Positions 41,501 to 48,835 of a DNA stretch of 64,000 nucleotides are shown here, one piece after another (within the stretch, counting starts at the first letter, position 1; each line of letters opens with the position of its first letter). Below the pieces are notes generated by a model, which was not told where the DNA came from, did not search any database, and saw only the letters and a program-made list of their open reading frames with translations. A program made the position numbers and the translations under genes. The stretch lies in assembly GCF_003944755.1 (NCBI RefSeq), contig NZ_RWGU01000043.1, forward strand, positions 1 to 64,000. The letters are read 5' to 3'. Origin of the DNA: Rhodovulum robiginosum (GTDB lineage: Bacteria > Pseudomonadota > Alphaproteobacteria > Rhodobacterales > Rhodobacteraceae).

Positions 41501-43934
41501 AGGTCCGCCAGAGCGACCGGATGATCGCGTCGAGCGCAAGGACCGCCTCGTCGAGCATGAAGGCAACCGCAAGCGCCCATCGCCCGGCCTGATCGGCCTG
41601 CGCGCGCAGCCGCCCCCGGACCGCGCCGCGCCGCCGCCCGCGGGCGAGGCCGGTCACCAGGTCGGTCAACAGATAGGCGCCGGGTGCCGCGATCGTGAGC
41701 AGCGTCCAGAGCCAGGCCGGCCCGGGCAGCGCGAGCCAGCCCGCCACGGCAAGCAGCACCAGCCCTGGCGCGATCAGGCTCCGGCGCAGATTGTCGGCGA
41801 TGCGCCAGCGGTCGAGAAGGCCGAACCGGCTGGCATGCCGCTCGCCTTCCGCTCCCGGCACCCGCCCCGCAAGCCAAGGCAGGAGCTGCCAGTCGCCCCG
41901 GATCCAGCGGTGGGCGCGCCGCGCGTAGCCGAGGTAGCCGGACGGGAAGTCCTCGTAGAGCACGATGTCGCTGGCGAGCGCCGTCCGGCCGTGCAGGCCC
42001 TCGAACAGGTCGTGGCTCAGGATCGCGTTCTCCGGCACGCGACCCTCGGTCGCCCGCCTGTATGCGGCGACGTCGTAGCCGCCCTTTCCGGTGAAGATCC
42101 CCTCGCCGAACAGGTCCTGGTAGACGTCCGAGACGGCCCGGCTGTAGATGTCGATCGCCGTATCGCCGGTGTAGAGCCGGGTGAAGAGCGACCGGATGCC
42201 CGCCTCCGGCGCGATCTCGACCCGCGGCTGGATGAAGGTGTAGCCTTCCGTCACCTTGCCGCTCTCGTCCGCGAATTTGGCGCGGTTCAGCGGATGGGCC
42301 AGCGCCCCGAGCAGGCGCTGCGCGGCGCCCGGCGGCAGGACCGTGTCGGCGTCCGTCGTAATGACGAAACGCGTGCCGACGAGCGCGTCGGCGTCGCCGG
42401 CGCGAAGCGGGAAAGCCGAGCCGTCGCCGGAGGCCAGAAAGTCGTTGAATTCCGAAAGCTTGCCCCGTTTGCGCTCCCATCCCATCCAGATCCCGTCGGC
42501 GGTGTTGAGCCGCCGCTGACGATGCAATAGGACGAAGGGCCGGCGGTCGGGGTAGCGGCCGTTCAGCCGCTCGATCCCCGAACGCAGTGCAGCGAGGATG
42601 GCCGCGTCCTCCGGCAGCGAGGCCGTCGGGGCATCGGCGAAATCGCCGAGGATCACGAAGCCCAGGTTCGCGACCGGGTTGGTGAGCCAGTTCGTCTCGA
42701 TCTGGTCGAGAAGCCGGCCCACCTCTCCCGCGGTGCGGAAGATCACCGGGACCGCGACCGCGGCGTGAAACGCCTCGGGGAGGCCGTCGGCGAAGTCGAG
42801 CTTGGGCAGGATGCGCGGCGGCAGGATCAGCGTAACGAGCCAATGGGTGAACGTCACCGAGATGATGCCTGCGGGGACGAGCGACAGCAGCTGCCCGCCC
42901 ACAAAGGCCGGAGCCCCGGCTCCGCGGCTCCACAGGATCGCGGCCGGCAGGACGAGCGCGGCGAGGGCGAAGACGACGAGGGCGCCGAAGTAGACCTGTC
43001 TCGGCCGCGCCGCCATGCCGCGCCGGATCCACGTGGACGGCGGCGCGCGGTAGCCGAGTTCGGCCTCGAGCGCTCCCCGTCCCGAGCCGACCAGCCAGTG
43101 CCCGACATGGCCACGCCTCGGATCGTCCCGGCATCGGGTCGATCTGGCGATGGCCTGCTCCACCACCTCGGTCTCGCCCCGGCGGCTGCCGCGTGCCAGG
43201 TCCTCGACCGCCCGGCGGTAGAGATCGCGGCTTTCGAAGTCCATCTCGGCGTAGACACCGGTCGGATCGCGCCGGAGCGCGGCATCGACCAGGCTCGTGC
43301 GGTCGAAGAAATCCTTCCAGGGGATCGCGGAGAGCGCGGAGAGCGCGGTGATCGCCCGCACCACGCATTCGGTGCAGTCGTGTCCGGCCAGCCAGTTGCT
43401 GCGGGCCGCGGCCTTGGCCGGGGCTTCGAGGCCCGGAAGGAGCTCGCCACAGGCCGACACCAGCGTCTCGAGACAGGCGAGCCGCAGCATGGTCGGAAAC
43501 GCCCAGAGCTCGGCGATCGTCAGCGCGCCGCCCTCCTGGTAGGCCGAGACGAACGCGGCGAGGGACTCGAGCCCGGGATGGATCTCGGTCGCGTCGAGCG
43601 CGCCATGGGCGACGAGGTAGATCCGCGGCAGGCTGCCGTGCTCGGGCTGGGCGAGGCGCGGCAGCTTGCGATAGAAGCGCGCCGGCATGTCCCGGCGCAC
43701 TTCGCGGATCGCGCGGCGAATGACATATTCGTTGTCGGTGATCCATTCCACGGCCTTGGCGGCCTCGGGCGGCGGGTCCGAGGCCTGCCTGCGCGCCTCC
43801 GCGAACCAGCGCGACAGCGCGTCGCCCCGCGCCAGGATCGGCAGCGGTGCGGGCGGTCCGGATTCGATGCGGTGGTGCCGCTGCAACTCCCGGGCGGCGC
43901 GGCGCGCGGGATCGTCAGGGCCCGGGCCGTCCAT
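35511..43934 (-). CDS. Cyclic beta-1,2-glucan synthase (GT84 plus GH94)
   Basis: 2807 residues, the usual size of NdvB/ChvB. An N-terminal helical region leads to membrane helices (VYFGALVVFALAALVLPA near residue 310). The GT84 domain follows with VITTDADTVLPP, LFEGLHGRTALASD and HRWIRGDWQLLPW (about 490-690). More membrane helices lie at about 740-860. The long C-terminal half is made of glucan-length control and GH94 phosphorylase-like domains with GGGDWNDGMDAVG (about 2480) carrying the catalytic Asp. The protein makes periplasmic cyclic glucans from UDP-glucose. It begins 5 bases after a universal stress protein gene, so an FNR-type promoter upstream of that gene should control it. Confidence 0.95.
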   Translation of the reverse strand: MDGPGPDDPARRAARELQRHHRIESGPPAPLPILARGDALSRWFAEARRQASDPPPEAAKAVEWITDNEYVIRRAIREVRRDMPARFYRKLPRLAQPEHGSLPRIYLVAHGALDATEIHPGLESLAAFVSAYQEGGALTIAELWAFPTMLRLACLETLVSACGELLPGLEAPAKAAARSNWLAGHDCTECVVRAITALSALSAIPWKDFFDRTSLVDAALRRDPTGVYAEMDFESRDLYRRAVEDLARGSRRGETEVVEQAIARSTRCRDDPRRGHVGHWLVGSGRGALEAELGYRAPPSTWIRRGMAARPRQVYFGALVVFALAALVLPAAILWSRGAGAPAFVGGQLLSLVPAGIISVTFTHWLVTLILPPRILPKLDFADGLPEAFHAAVAVPVIFRTAGEVGRLLDQIETNWLTNPVANLGFVILGDFADAPTASLPEDAAILAALRSGIERLNGRYPDRRPFVLLHRQRRLNTADGIWMGWERKRGKLSEFNDFLASGDGSAFPLRAGDADALVGTRFVITTDADTVLPPGAAQRLLGALAHPLNRAKFADESGKVTEGYTFIQPRVEIAPEAGIRSLFTRLYTGDTAIDIYSRAVSDVYQDLFGEGIFTGKGGYDVAAYRRATEGRVPENAILSHDLFEGLHGRTALASDIVLYEDFPSGYLGYARRAHRWIRGDWQLLPWLAGRVPGAEGERHASRFGLLDRWRIADNLRRSLIAPGLVLLAVAGWLALPGPAWLWTLLTIAAPGAYLLTDLVTGLARGRRRGAVRGRLRAQADQAGRWALAVAFMLDEAVLALDAIIRSLWRTYGSRRQMLEWTTAAHAARANARGAAGYWREMRATPFLALVIGLYILAVAPAAVPGALPLLALWFASPAIAARIGRPFAAPAAELDAEERAFLRRLARRTWYFFEAFSGPEDNWLPPDNVQFDPRPEIAHRTSPTNTGMLLVSALTARDLGYSGLRDFAVRVRAVLDSMERMERHRGHWLNWYDTRSLAPLAPRYVSTVDSGNLAVSLVTLAEGCRDLAGRAVLPGALWAGLADAVDLLDEALADVSDRDAGEVGARVALIRRRVAGLEAGPPASLAVIDALRDDVSGLKPLLLEALPDSGPAPAAVLEEARIWIERIEHHLDMMRSEVEALLPWLEPLERPLPGLDALARRLAEALGPDRPLRGINARIAEARRDVATARAETDAGGQAWLDRLDAALDAGGAAQVGLLQDLEAVAARATSAADGMDFGMLFDRERRLFNIGYILGSDQLDPHYYDLLLSEARLASYFAIAKRDVPAEHWFHLGRPVSGVAGELTALSWNGSMFEFLMPPLFLRSEEGRLIGRSERAAVAVQKAYADRLGLPWGVSESAFALRDSAQTYQYQAFGVPGLGLKRGLGDDYVVAPYASGLALAVAPREAVRNLRALAAMGILGPYGLFEAVDFTPERQRAGERFTPVESHMAHHQGMMLAAIGNRLTGDALQRRFLSDRRMRSIKLLLQERVPWEAPREPAREEAVEVPELARGAPLPDLEVWEPRRSFPPESQFLGNGRLLSTVTTEGASALSWPGHALTRSLTHGAVEDSAGVLYLQDLGAGAIWRLGKGGAARAAFHAHMVELHHREAGIGATLEIYVAPRDDVEVRRLTLVNASDDMREIAVTSAAEVVLARREDHERHPAFSRLFVRGEYLPDERALLFSRRPRRAQDRPPILLHRIHGDGTTPLDVSFETDRATFLGREGSAALPEALAWGRNEGLGGTEGYSLDPVMALQGRVRLDPGARCRIAFTTIAAGSRETALELSRRYGDHAAFDWTLDAARRAAAVEAGELSLSHDDLVLAQTLGSRLLISEPQLRAPRPVPWDDLGGQPDLWSMGLSGDLPILVLGKADDVTEAMLTKLVQIHRWWRRREFSVDLVVLREGAAGYEEPIRQQLTAAMREAGIVEGVGERAGIHLCTSGQIGAAALRALRGAARLWIDGSRGSLADAVRIAPEGREPVPPFVPVPGPVAAPVAELPRRDDLAFDNGLGGFAPDGSGYVIEAGPGGRTPQAWSNVLANDRFGTVVTEAGGGFSWAVNSGENRLTPWSNDPLADPPGEVIYLRDEETAALWSVTPNPCGAETRCRVTHSPGVTEWRRASHGLVQTLSVLVAPEAPVKLFVMSLENPGNHVRRVTATCYAEWVLGAVNETARPHVVCDYDPGSRALLARSAWNPEFAARTAFLTASHPPHSLTSDRRAFIGEAGRRDRPAGLLAWDLGGRVRDVTEPCAAYQVHLDLAPGATERVVFALGQGEGLADARALAAEWQSVERAEAARAEVEAVWARRLGAIEVRTPDPAFDLMVNRWLLYQDFASRILARSGFQQSGGAYGFRDQLQDMLAILHVDPDRVRAHLLECAAHQFEAGDVLHWWHPPSGRGVRTRCSDDLLWLPFVTARYVAATGDRSVLDERVAYLSAPELRPEEEDRYAVYETGEKVAPLFDHCLRALERGVTSGQHGLPLIGGGDWNDGMDAVGRHGRGESVWLAWFAAATAEGFADLAEGSERAVLAGLWRDRATQLRETADRAGWDGAWYMRAFDDDGIPWGSAENDECRIDSIAQSWSVLSGAEPAPHAREAMESLARHLIHPEARLVRLLSPPFDETPRNPGYIRAYPPGVRENGGQYTHAAAWAGLAFAALGDGDRAWQVFDIINPVRRTDTAAKAAHYRGEPYALPGDVLGAPPHTGRAGWTWYTGAAGWAWTLAVEGILGIRIVAGALDLRPCLPRDWPGAEATLSLGRGRLKLTIENPEGLAGGALRVEVDGAPWGGGPIPFPVNSERVVRARIEPQEATIG

Positions 43935-43939
43935 CCCGC

Positions 43940-45022
43940 TCAGGCCCGGCCGCGGATCGGGTTCCCGCTGTGGCTGGCGGCGGTGGTCGCGGCGGCGGAG
44001 GACGGCTTGCGGCCGGTTTCAGGCCGGACGATCAGGGTCGGCTTGCCGAGATGGGTGACGAGGAACTCGGCCACGCTGCCAATCGCTTGGTCAGCATAGC
44101 CGCCCACCCCTTTCGCCGCGAGGACGACCATGTCAGGCGCCTCGTCGGCCGCAGCGGTCAGCAGCCGGTGGCGCGGGTCGGCGCCGCTCAAGATCAGCGT
44201 TCGGATCGGTCGGCGCTCCATCGCCATCCGGGCATGCAGCCGGCTCATGTATCGCTCGGCGGCCTTGCGGTTGTGTTCGGCACATTTGCCGCGCAGCGCG
44301 ACTCCCGCCTCTTCCGGTGGGCCGATCTCGGTGATCGCGGGCTCGGGCACCGCATGTGCCAAGATGACCTCCGAGCCGAATGCGTCGGCAATCGCGATTG
44401 CGGCGGACAGCGCGGTCTCGGCCCTTCTCGAGCAGTCGAGCGGCACCAGCAACCGGCGCACATCGGGGGCGAGCCGGCCGGTGTCGCCCGCCAACCCCGG
44501 GGGCACGATGAGCACCGAGCATCCGGCCGTCTCGACGATGCGCCGCGCGGTGTCGCCGATCGGGTGGTCGGCATGCGCGGATTCGCCCACCGAGCCGATC
44601 ACGCAGAGGTCCACGGTGCCATTGGCGAGAACCGCCTGAAGCCTTTCGTGCAACCGCCCCATGACGACCTCGCACCCGGCCTCTCCGATCTCGCCGGCGC
44701 CGGCCTCGTCGAGCAGATCATCGAGCCGGCTCTGCGCCTTCCGCCGCCTGAGGTCCCATGCGACCGGGTCCTGGGGCGCGGCACTCTCCTGCGGCAGGTC
44801 GAGAACGCGGAGCGCCTGCAAGGATGCGTGCATCTGGCGGGCGATTGCGATCGCCCAGGCCAACACCTCTGTCGCATGGGGCGAGCCGTCGACGCAGGCA
44901 AGCACGTTCGAAAACCCCGCCGTGCGCTGCCCATCCGGCGCTGCAATCCCGCCGGTCCCGGTGCTGGCGCTGTCCGGGCTCGTCGCGATGTTTACAATTG
45001 TCATCCCATGCATGCTGGCCAT
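43940..45022 (-). CDS. Tandem universal stress protein (UspA family)
   Basis: 360 residues from the ATG at 45022, which has AGGAGG 6 bases upstream; a 42-base longer frame begins before that site and is rejected. There are two Usp domains. The first starts FSNVLACVDGSPHATEVLAWA and ends with DLCVIGSVGES ... SVLIVPPG. The second starts VRRLLVPLDCSRRAETALSAA and ends with DMVVLAAKGVGGYADQAIGSVAEFLVTH-LGKPTLIVRP, where the ATP-binding pattern G-x2-G-x9-G-S is recognisable. Tandem Usp proteins are often induced by low oxygen or stress. The cyclic glucan synthase gene follows in the same operon. Confidence 0.92.
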   Translation of the reverse strand: MASMHGMTIVNIATSPDSASTGTGGIAAPDGQRTAGFSNVLACVDGSPHATEVLAWAIAIARQMHASLQALRVLDLPQESAAPQDPVAWDLRRRKAQSRLDDLLDEAGAGEIGEAGCEVVMGRLHERLQAVLANGTVDLCVIGSVGESAHADHPIGDTARRIVETAGCSVLIVPPGLAGDTGRLAPDVRRLLVPLDCSRRAETALSAAIAIADAFGSEVILAHAVPEPAITEIGPPEEAGVALRGKCAEHNRKAAERYMSRLHARMAMERRPIRTLILSGADPRHRLLTAAADEAPDMVVLAAKGVGGYADQAIGSVAEFLVTHLGKPTLIVRPETGRKPSSAAATTAASHSGNPIRGRA

Positions 45023-45146
45023 CACTGACCTCCTCCCGGTTGTGAAGTGGAAACGAATGCCCACGCCCCTGATTCCCCGGCCGGCGCGAACACATCGTCA
45101 CGGTGAGCATTGTCGGCCCCTCTGCGAGCCGGCCCCCATCAAAACA

Positions 45147-45187
45147 ATTATACACGATAAGGCCGATTGTGTCTTGATTGCGATCAA
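45147..45187 (-). promoter_or_regulatory. Class II FNR-type promoter of the usp-glucan synthase operon
   Basis: TTGATTGCGATCAA at 45174-45187 is a perfect FNR/FnrL box. On the minus strand a perfect TATAAT (45147-45152) lies so that the FNR box is centred at about -41.5 from the expected transcription start near 45140. This is the ideal geometry for FNR activation. The remaining leader to the usp start is about 118 bases. Confidence 0.85.
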
Positions 45188-45751
45188 TCAACAAGCGACT
45201 CCGAGGCGCCGTAAATCCGGGTGTCTGTCTGGACAGCAGAGGTTTCCGGACCGGACCGCGGCCCTCCATCCATGCGGAACCGACAGCAACACGCCCCGAC
45301 ACGACATTGCGCGATCCAAACATGAACATGTGCTGCACACGACATCACGCAACGCATTAAAATCACGCCTGAATCGCCACCATCCATCATAGGGGCCGCA
45401 GACAATCTAGAATTCTGGTTTATTTACGTTTTTTTGTGTATCTTCAAATCGATGGCGGCGGATGTGGCTCACGCTGGACTACGCCCCAGTATCCCCGAGT
45501 TTGCCCCTCTACGACGACTCATTGCACACATGAGCCGTACACGAAAACGGCCTCCATCACCAAACCTCCCTCCGGTGCCTGACCTGCGTCCAGATCAGAC
45601 GAAAGGGTGGCTCACACGAGCGAGACGCCCCGAAGCCGCGACGACGCCCCTCGTTGGGCCCTGCCCGAGCGGAGACCCGGGTCGATCAGGGGCTGGGGCC
45701 TACAGGCACGTCCCTATCCCGCCTCCAGACCTTTGGCGACCTCATCGGCCT
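45188..45751. other. Gap between the usp promoter and the nar operon end
   Basis: About 560 bases with no gene that I can support. Open frames (for example at 45434-45874) have no ribosome binding site and no resemblance to any family. A T-rich stretch at 45420-45445 may belong to a terminator or AT-rich spacer. Confidence 0.5.
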
Positions 45752-45964
45752 TCATATAACCGATATGTGCGAGGTATCCATCGCGACCGCCTCGGCGACC
45801 ACGTAGCGGAACCCCCGTCCCGCGGCTTCGTGCTTGCCAAACTTGTTGACGATCAACAGGTCCGCACCGGATGACAGGCCGGCCGCGACCAGTCCGACAG
45901 CCGTTTCGAGCGCCGCGGGATCGAGGCGGCAGGCAACGTTGCGTGCCGGAAGATCATTCAGCAT
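45752..45964 (-). pseudogene. Remnant of a DUF2478-family gene
   Basis: The frame reads CRLDPAALETAVGLVAAGLSSGADLLIVNKFGKHEAAGRGFRYVV. This is the centre of DUF2478 proteins (nucleoside-triphosphatase-like, often with molybdenum transport or nitrate genes). Full proteins are about 170 residues; here the N-terminal P-loop part is missing and the last residues are unrelated (DTSHISVI). The start overlaps the hemerythrin gene by 11 bases. It is best read as a deletion remnant, although a 70-residue product could be translated. Confidence 0.6.
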
Positions 45965-46523
45965 CGGTCGTCTCCGGGACATCTGGCAGCCCGCGTCTTG
46001 ACCGCATGTGTTTCGACAGGGTCCGCAGATCGGCCCGAGTCAGCCTGGCGCGCGCAATCGGCAAGAGGATCGCGTTTTCGGCGACGAGGTGGCGGCGCAC
46101 ATGCCCCGCAAACCCAGACAACGCTGCGCGCTCCTTGGCGGTCAGATCGGCCCCCGTATCGAGGCAACCAGCCAGAATCGCACGCACGTCAGGCAGCAGA
46201 CGCATCGCCTCATCCTGATCGGCCCTGATCCGGTCGATCGCACCCTCGATCGCATCCTCTACCGTGCAACGCCGGGCAAGTAGCGGGAACAGATCCTCTG
46301 CCTCGTCGCGCAGGTGGACATTCAGTTCCTCGTTCAGAAAGCGCAGCACCGTTGTTGCTGCTTGGCGATCGAGAGCGTCCGCCGTTGCCAGCCCGTCGAT
46401 CACTGCGCAGATCTGACGTTCGCGCACGTGGTCTTCGCTGATGAAATCCAGAGGATTTGCGAGCAGGCTCGGGCTTGTCGGTTTGCCACCGCTGCCACGC
46501 AGCACTGGCCCTGACGGTTGCAT
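45954..46523 (-). CDS. Hemerythrin HHE-domain protein
   Basis: 189 residues. Metal-ligand segments of the four-helix bundle are seen as FISEDHVRERQI, LNVHLRDEAEDLFPLLA, RADQDEAMRL and FAGHVRRHLVAENAILLPIAR. A di-iron centre for O2 or NO sensing or binding is likely. It is in the nar operon, 20 bases after the isomerase gene, which suggests protection of nitrate respiration from O2 or NO. The protein is distinct from the DnrN-type protein encoded at 60744-61229. Confidence 0.88.
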   Translation of the reverse strand: MQPSGPVLRGSGGKPTSPSLLANPLDFISEDHVRERQICAVIDGLATADALDRQAATTVLRFLNEELNVHLRDEAEDLFPLLARRCTVEDAIEGAIDRIRADQDEAMRLLPDVRAILAGCLDTGADLTAKERAALSGFAGHVRRHLVAENAILLPIARARLTRADLRTLSKHMRSRRGLPDVPETTDAE

Positions 46524-46543
46524 GACACGTCCTTTCGCGTGGT

Positions 46544-47338
46544 TCAGATCGGCGCAAGGCTTGCGCCGGTGATCTGCGCGCCTTGAGCCAGGGTTTCGAC
46601 GAATTCCCGTGAGGCCCTTGCCCAGGCCGCCTTTTCGAGGGCCTGCGCGATCTTGGGGCGGACGGTTTCATATGGCAGAATCTGATCCGGCGCGGTGGCG
46701 TTGAGGCGGATGATGTGCCAGCCGTGCCGAGAGAGAACGGGTGCGGGGCTGATGCCGCCCTCGGTCAGGGTTCGCAGCGCCGCCTCGAACTCGGGCACGG
46801 TGTCACCCGGACCAAGTTGGCCCAGATGCCCGCCGGACGCCTTGGAGCCGCAATCGCTTTCACGGGCGGCGGCGGCGAACCCCTTGGCGTCACCGTCAAG
46901 CCGCGCCAGCAGGGCAACGGCCCGCGCCTCGGCCAACCCACGCTCAGCGTCGTCGCGCGGATCGCAGGCACACAGGATATGCGAGACATCCCACAGCGGC
47001 GCCGAGCGGTAGCGGTCGGGGTCATTTTCCCATTCCGCACGCACCGCGTCCTCCGCGACAGGCGCGATTGCCAGCGCTTCATCCAGAAGGGCGCGGATCA
47101 GGGCTTCGTCCTCGGTCTCGAAGCGGTTCGGCGCCAGTTCCAGCGGGTCGGGCGTCAGCCCGCGTCGCTTCGCCTCCTGCAGCAGTAGCGCGCGGATGGC
47201 CAGCGCCTGCGCCGCCTTGCGCCAGGCGATGCCGGGCTTGTCCTTGGGGCCGGTGTGGTTCTGGGCCTCGGCGGCGATTGCCACCGAGGGGATGGTTTCA
47301 CCGTTCACGACGACATCGGGGAAAAGGGCCATGTTCAT
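46544..47338 (-). CDS. Parvulin-type peptidyl-prolyl isomerase of the nar operon
   Basis: 264 residues. The C-terminal rotamase domain reads WDVSHILCACDP, ARAVALLARLDGDAKGFAAAARESDCGSKASGGHLGQLGPG, FEAALRTLTEGGIS-PVLSRHGWHIIRL. The N-terminal half is helical (VVNGETIPSVAIAAEAQNH, AAQALAIRALLLQEAKRRGL) like NifM and SurA-type chaperones. No signal peptide is visible, so it probably acts in the cytoplasm, perhaps in NarGHI assembly. It begins 5 bases after narI. Genes of this type after narI are found in other denitrifying bacteria (my recollection). Confidence 0.88.
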   Translation of the reverse strand: MNMALFPDVVVNGETIPSVAIAAEAQNHTGPKDKPGIAWRKAAQALAIRALLLQEAKRRGLTPDPLELAPNRFETEDEALIRALLDEALAIAPVAEDAVRAEWENDPDRYRSAPLWDVSHILCACDPRDDAERGLAEARAVALLARLDGDAKGFAAAARESDCGSKASGGHLGQLGPGDTVPEFEAALRTLTEGGISPAPVLSRHGWHIIRLNATAPDQILPYETVRPKIAQALEKAAWARASREFVETLAQGAQITGASLAPI

Positions 47339-47343
47339 CTGGC

Positions 47344-48129
47344 TTACTCCGCTGGCGTTGTGGCGGTGGGACCGCGCTTGGCCTGCAGCGTGTCGAAGTC
47401 GCGGCGGCGTTCTTCGATCGGACGATGCCGGCGCGAGCGCACGATCTGGTAGCCGGGCCGCGTCAGCAGGTAGCGGAACGGAGCGGCAAAGCCCGACCAG
47501 ATGTGCACGAGCCGCGTGAACGGAAACAGCGCCGTTATGATCAGGCCCAGGAAGATGTGCAGCTTGTAGAGCCAGTGCACGTCAACCACCGTGACCCAGG
47601 CGTTGATGTTCCAGCTGACCACACTCTGCGACCAGGTCATGAAGCGGACCATTTCCGACCCGTCCATGTGCTGAAGCGTCTGGGTGATCGTCAGAAGGCC
47701 GATGGCCAGCTGCAGCCAGATCAGGACCATGATCAGGATATCGCCGAACGTCGATGTCACCCGGATGCGTGGATCGACAAGGCGGCGGTGGAGAAGCATG
47801 GTCGATCCGATCAGGGCCGCGATGCCCGCCGGGCCGCCGATCAGGACTGCCATCCACTGCTTGAGCGCATAGGGAATGCCGATGGCATCTAGCGCCCAGA
47901 CCGGCGTGAACAGGCCGACGAGGTGGCCGAAGAACACGGTCAGGATACCGACGTGGAACAGGATCGAGCCCCAGATCAGCTGTTTGCGGCGCAAGAGCTG
48001 GCTCGAAGAACTCTTCCAGGTAAAGGGGTCCCGTTCATAGCGCACGATCGACCCCACGAGGAAGATCGTCAGCGCGACATAGGGCATGACCCCGAAGATG
48101 ACGAAGTTGATGTCGAAGTCGCCGAACAT
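47344..48129 (-). CDS. narI: Respiratory nitrate reductase gamma subunit (cytochrome b)
   Basis: 261 residues with five membrane helices. The heme-ligating histidines appear in HVGILTVFFGHLVG (about residues 57-67) and DVHWLYKLHIFLG (about 190-200). The C-terminus is positively charged (RSRRHRPIEERRRDF). NarI takes electrons from quinol at the periplasmic side and delivers them to NarH. Length is somewhat above the common 225-245. It starts 1 base after narJ. Confidence 0.95.
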   Translation of the reverse strand: MFGDFDINFVIFGVMPYVALTIFLVGSIVRYERDPFTWKSSSSQLLRRKQLIWGSILFHVGILTVFFGHLVGLFTPVWALDAIGIPYALKQWMAVLIGGPAGIAALIGSTMLLHRRLVDPRIRVTSTFGDILIMVLIWLQLAIGLLTITQTLQHMDGSEMVRFMTWSQSVVSWNINAWVTVVDVHWLYKLHIFLGLIITALFPFTRLVHIWSGFAAPFRYLLTRPGYQIVRSRRHRPIEERRRDFDTLQAKRGPTATTPAE

Positions 48130-48130
48130 C

Positions 48131-48835
48131 TCATGCGCTCCTATTCAATGGTTTCGGGGTCGGTTCGTCCATCGCCGCGAGCATGTCGCGGACTTGCGGG
48201 CAACCTGCGTTCGGATCGGAGCCGAAGGTAACCTCGGTTTCCTCCCAGACGGCGTCGAGCGCCACGAGGTCGGTCGGGTCATCATCCGGCTGGGCCAGCA
48301 TGTCGGCCACCGCTTCGGCGTCGGCGCGGGTTCCGGAGAGCTGCAAAAGGGCGGCGAACGCAGCAGCATATCCGCTGTCGCGCCGCCCAAGCCGGGCAGC
48401 GAGAGCGTCAAGGATATGTGCCGCGTCCGCCAAGGTTTCCTGCGCTTCCGCGAAGGGACGCGTCGACAGGAATTCCAGCAGCACCGGCAGGTGGTCCGGC
48501 AGTTCCGAGGTGACGGGTTCGAACCTGCCCGCCCGGTAGGTCTCGATCAGGTTGACCATCGCGCCACCCCGGTCACGGCTCTCGCCATGAACGTGCTCGA
48601 AGAGATTGAGCGACAGAGTCCGCGACCGGTCGAAGAGCATCACATAGCTTTCCTGCAGGTCGTAGAGGTCCGCTTTTGCGAAGCCATCGGCCAGCGTGCG
48701 CAGCGCAGCCCGTGTGTCGGCGGCGATACGGAGATCCGCGTCGATGACGCCCCCGATTTCGGACATCGCCTGCTGCCATTCCCGCGAGGGATAACTCAGG
48801 ATCAGCGACAGGGCCTTGAGTGTGCGGTCCATCAT
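48131..48835 (-). CDS. narJ: Nitrate reductase molybdenum cofactor assembly chaperone
   Basis: 234 residues, starting in an ATGA overlap with narH (an in-frame ATG 3 bases later is equally possible). It opens MMDRTLKALSLILSYPSREW and carries the NarJ/TorD features YDLQESYVMLFDRSRTLSLNLFEHVHGESRDRGGAM, with LPDHLPVLLEFLS. NarJ binds the N-terminus of NarG and helps to insert the cofactor and attach the complex to NarI. Next gene is narI after 1 base. Confidence 0.94.
   Translation of the reverse strand: MMDRTLKALSLILSYPSREWQQAMSEIGGVIDADLRIAADTRAALRTLADGFAKADLYDLQESYVMLFDRSRTLSLNLFEHVHGESRDRGGAMVNLIETYRAGRFEPVTSELPDHLPVLLEFLSTRPFAEAQETLADAAHILDALAARLGRRDSGYAAAFAALLQLSGTRADAEAVADMLAQPDDDPTDLVALDAVWEETEVTFGSDPNAGCPQVRDMLAAMDEPTPKPLNRSA

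Noticed and set aside
45434-45874. A 146-residue plus-strand protein before the DUF2478 remnant
   Set aside because: No ribosome binding site and no resemblance to known proteins; its right part is antisense to the DUF2478 remnant.
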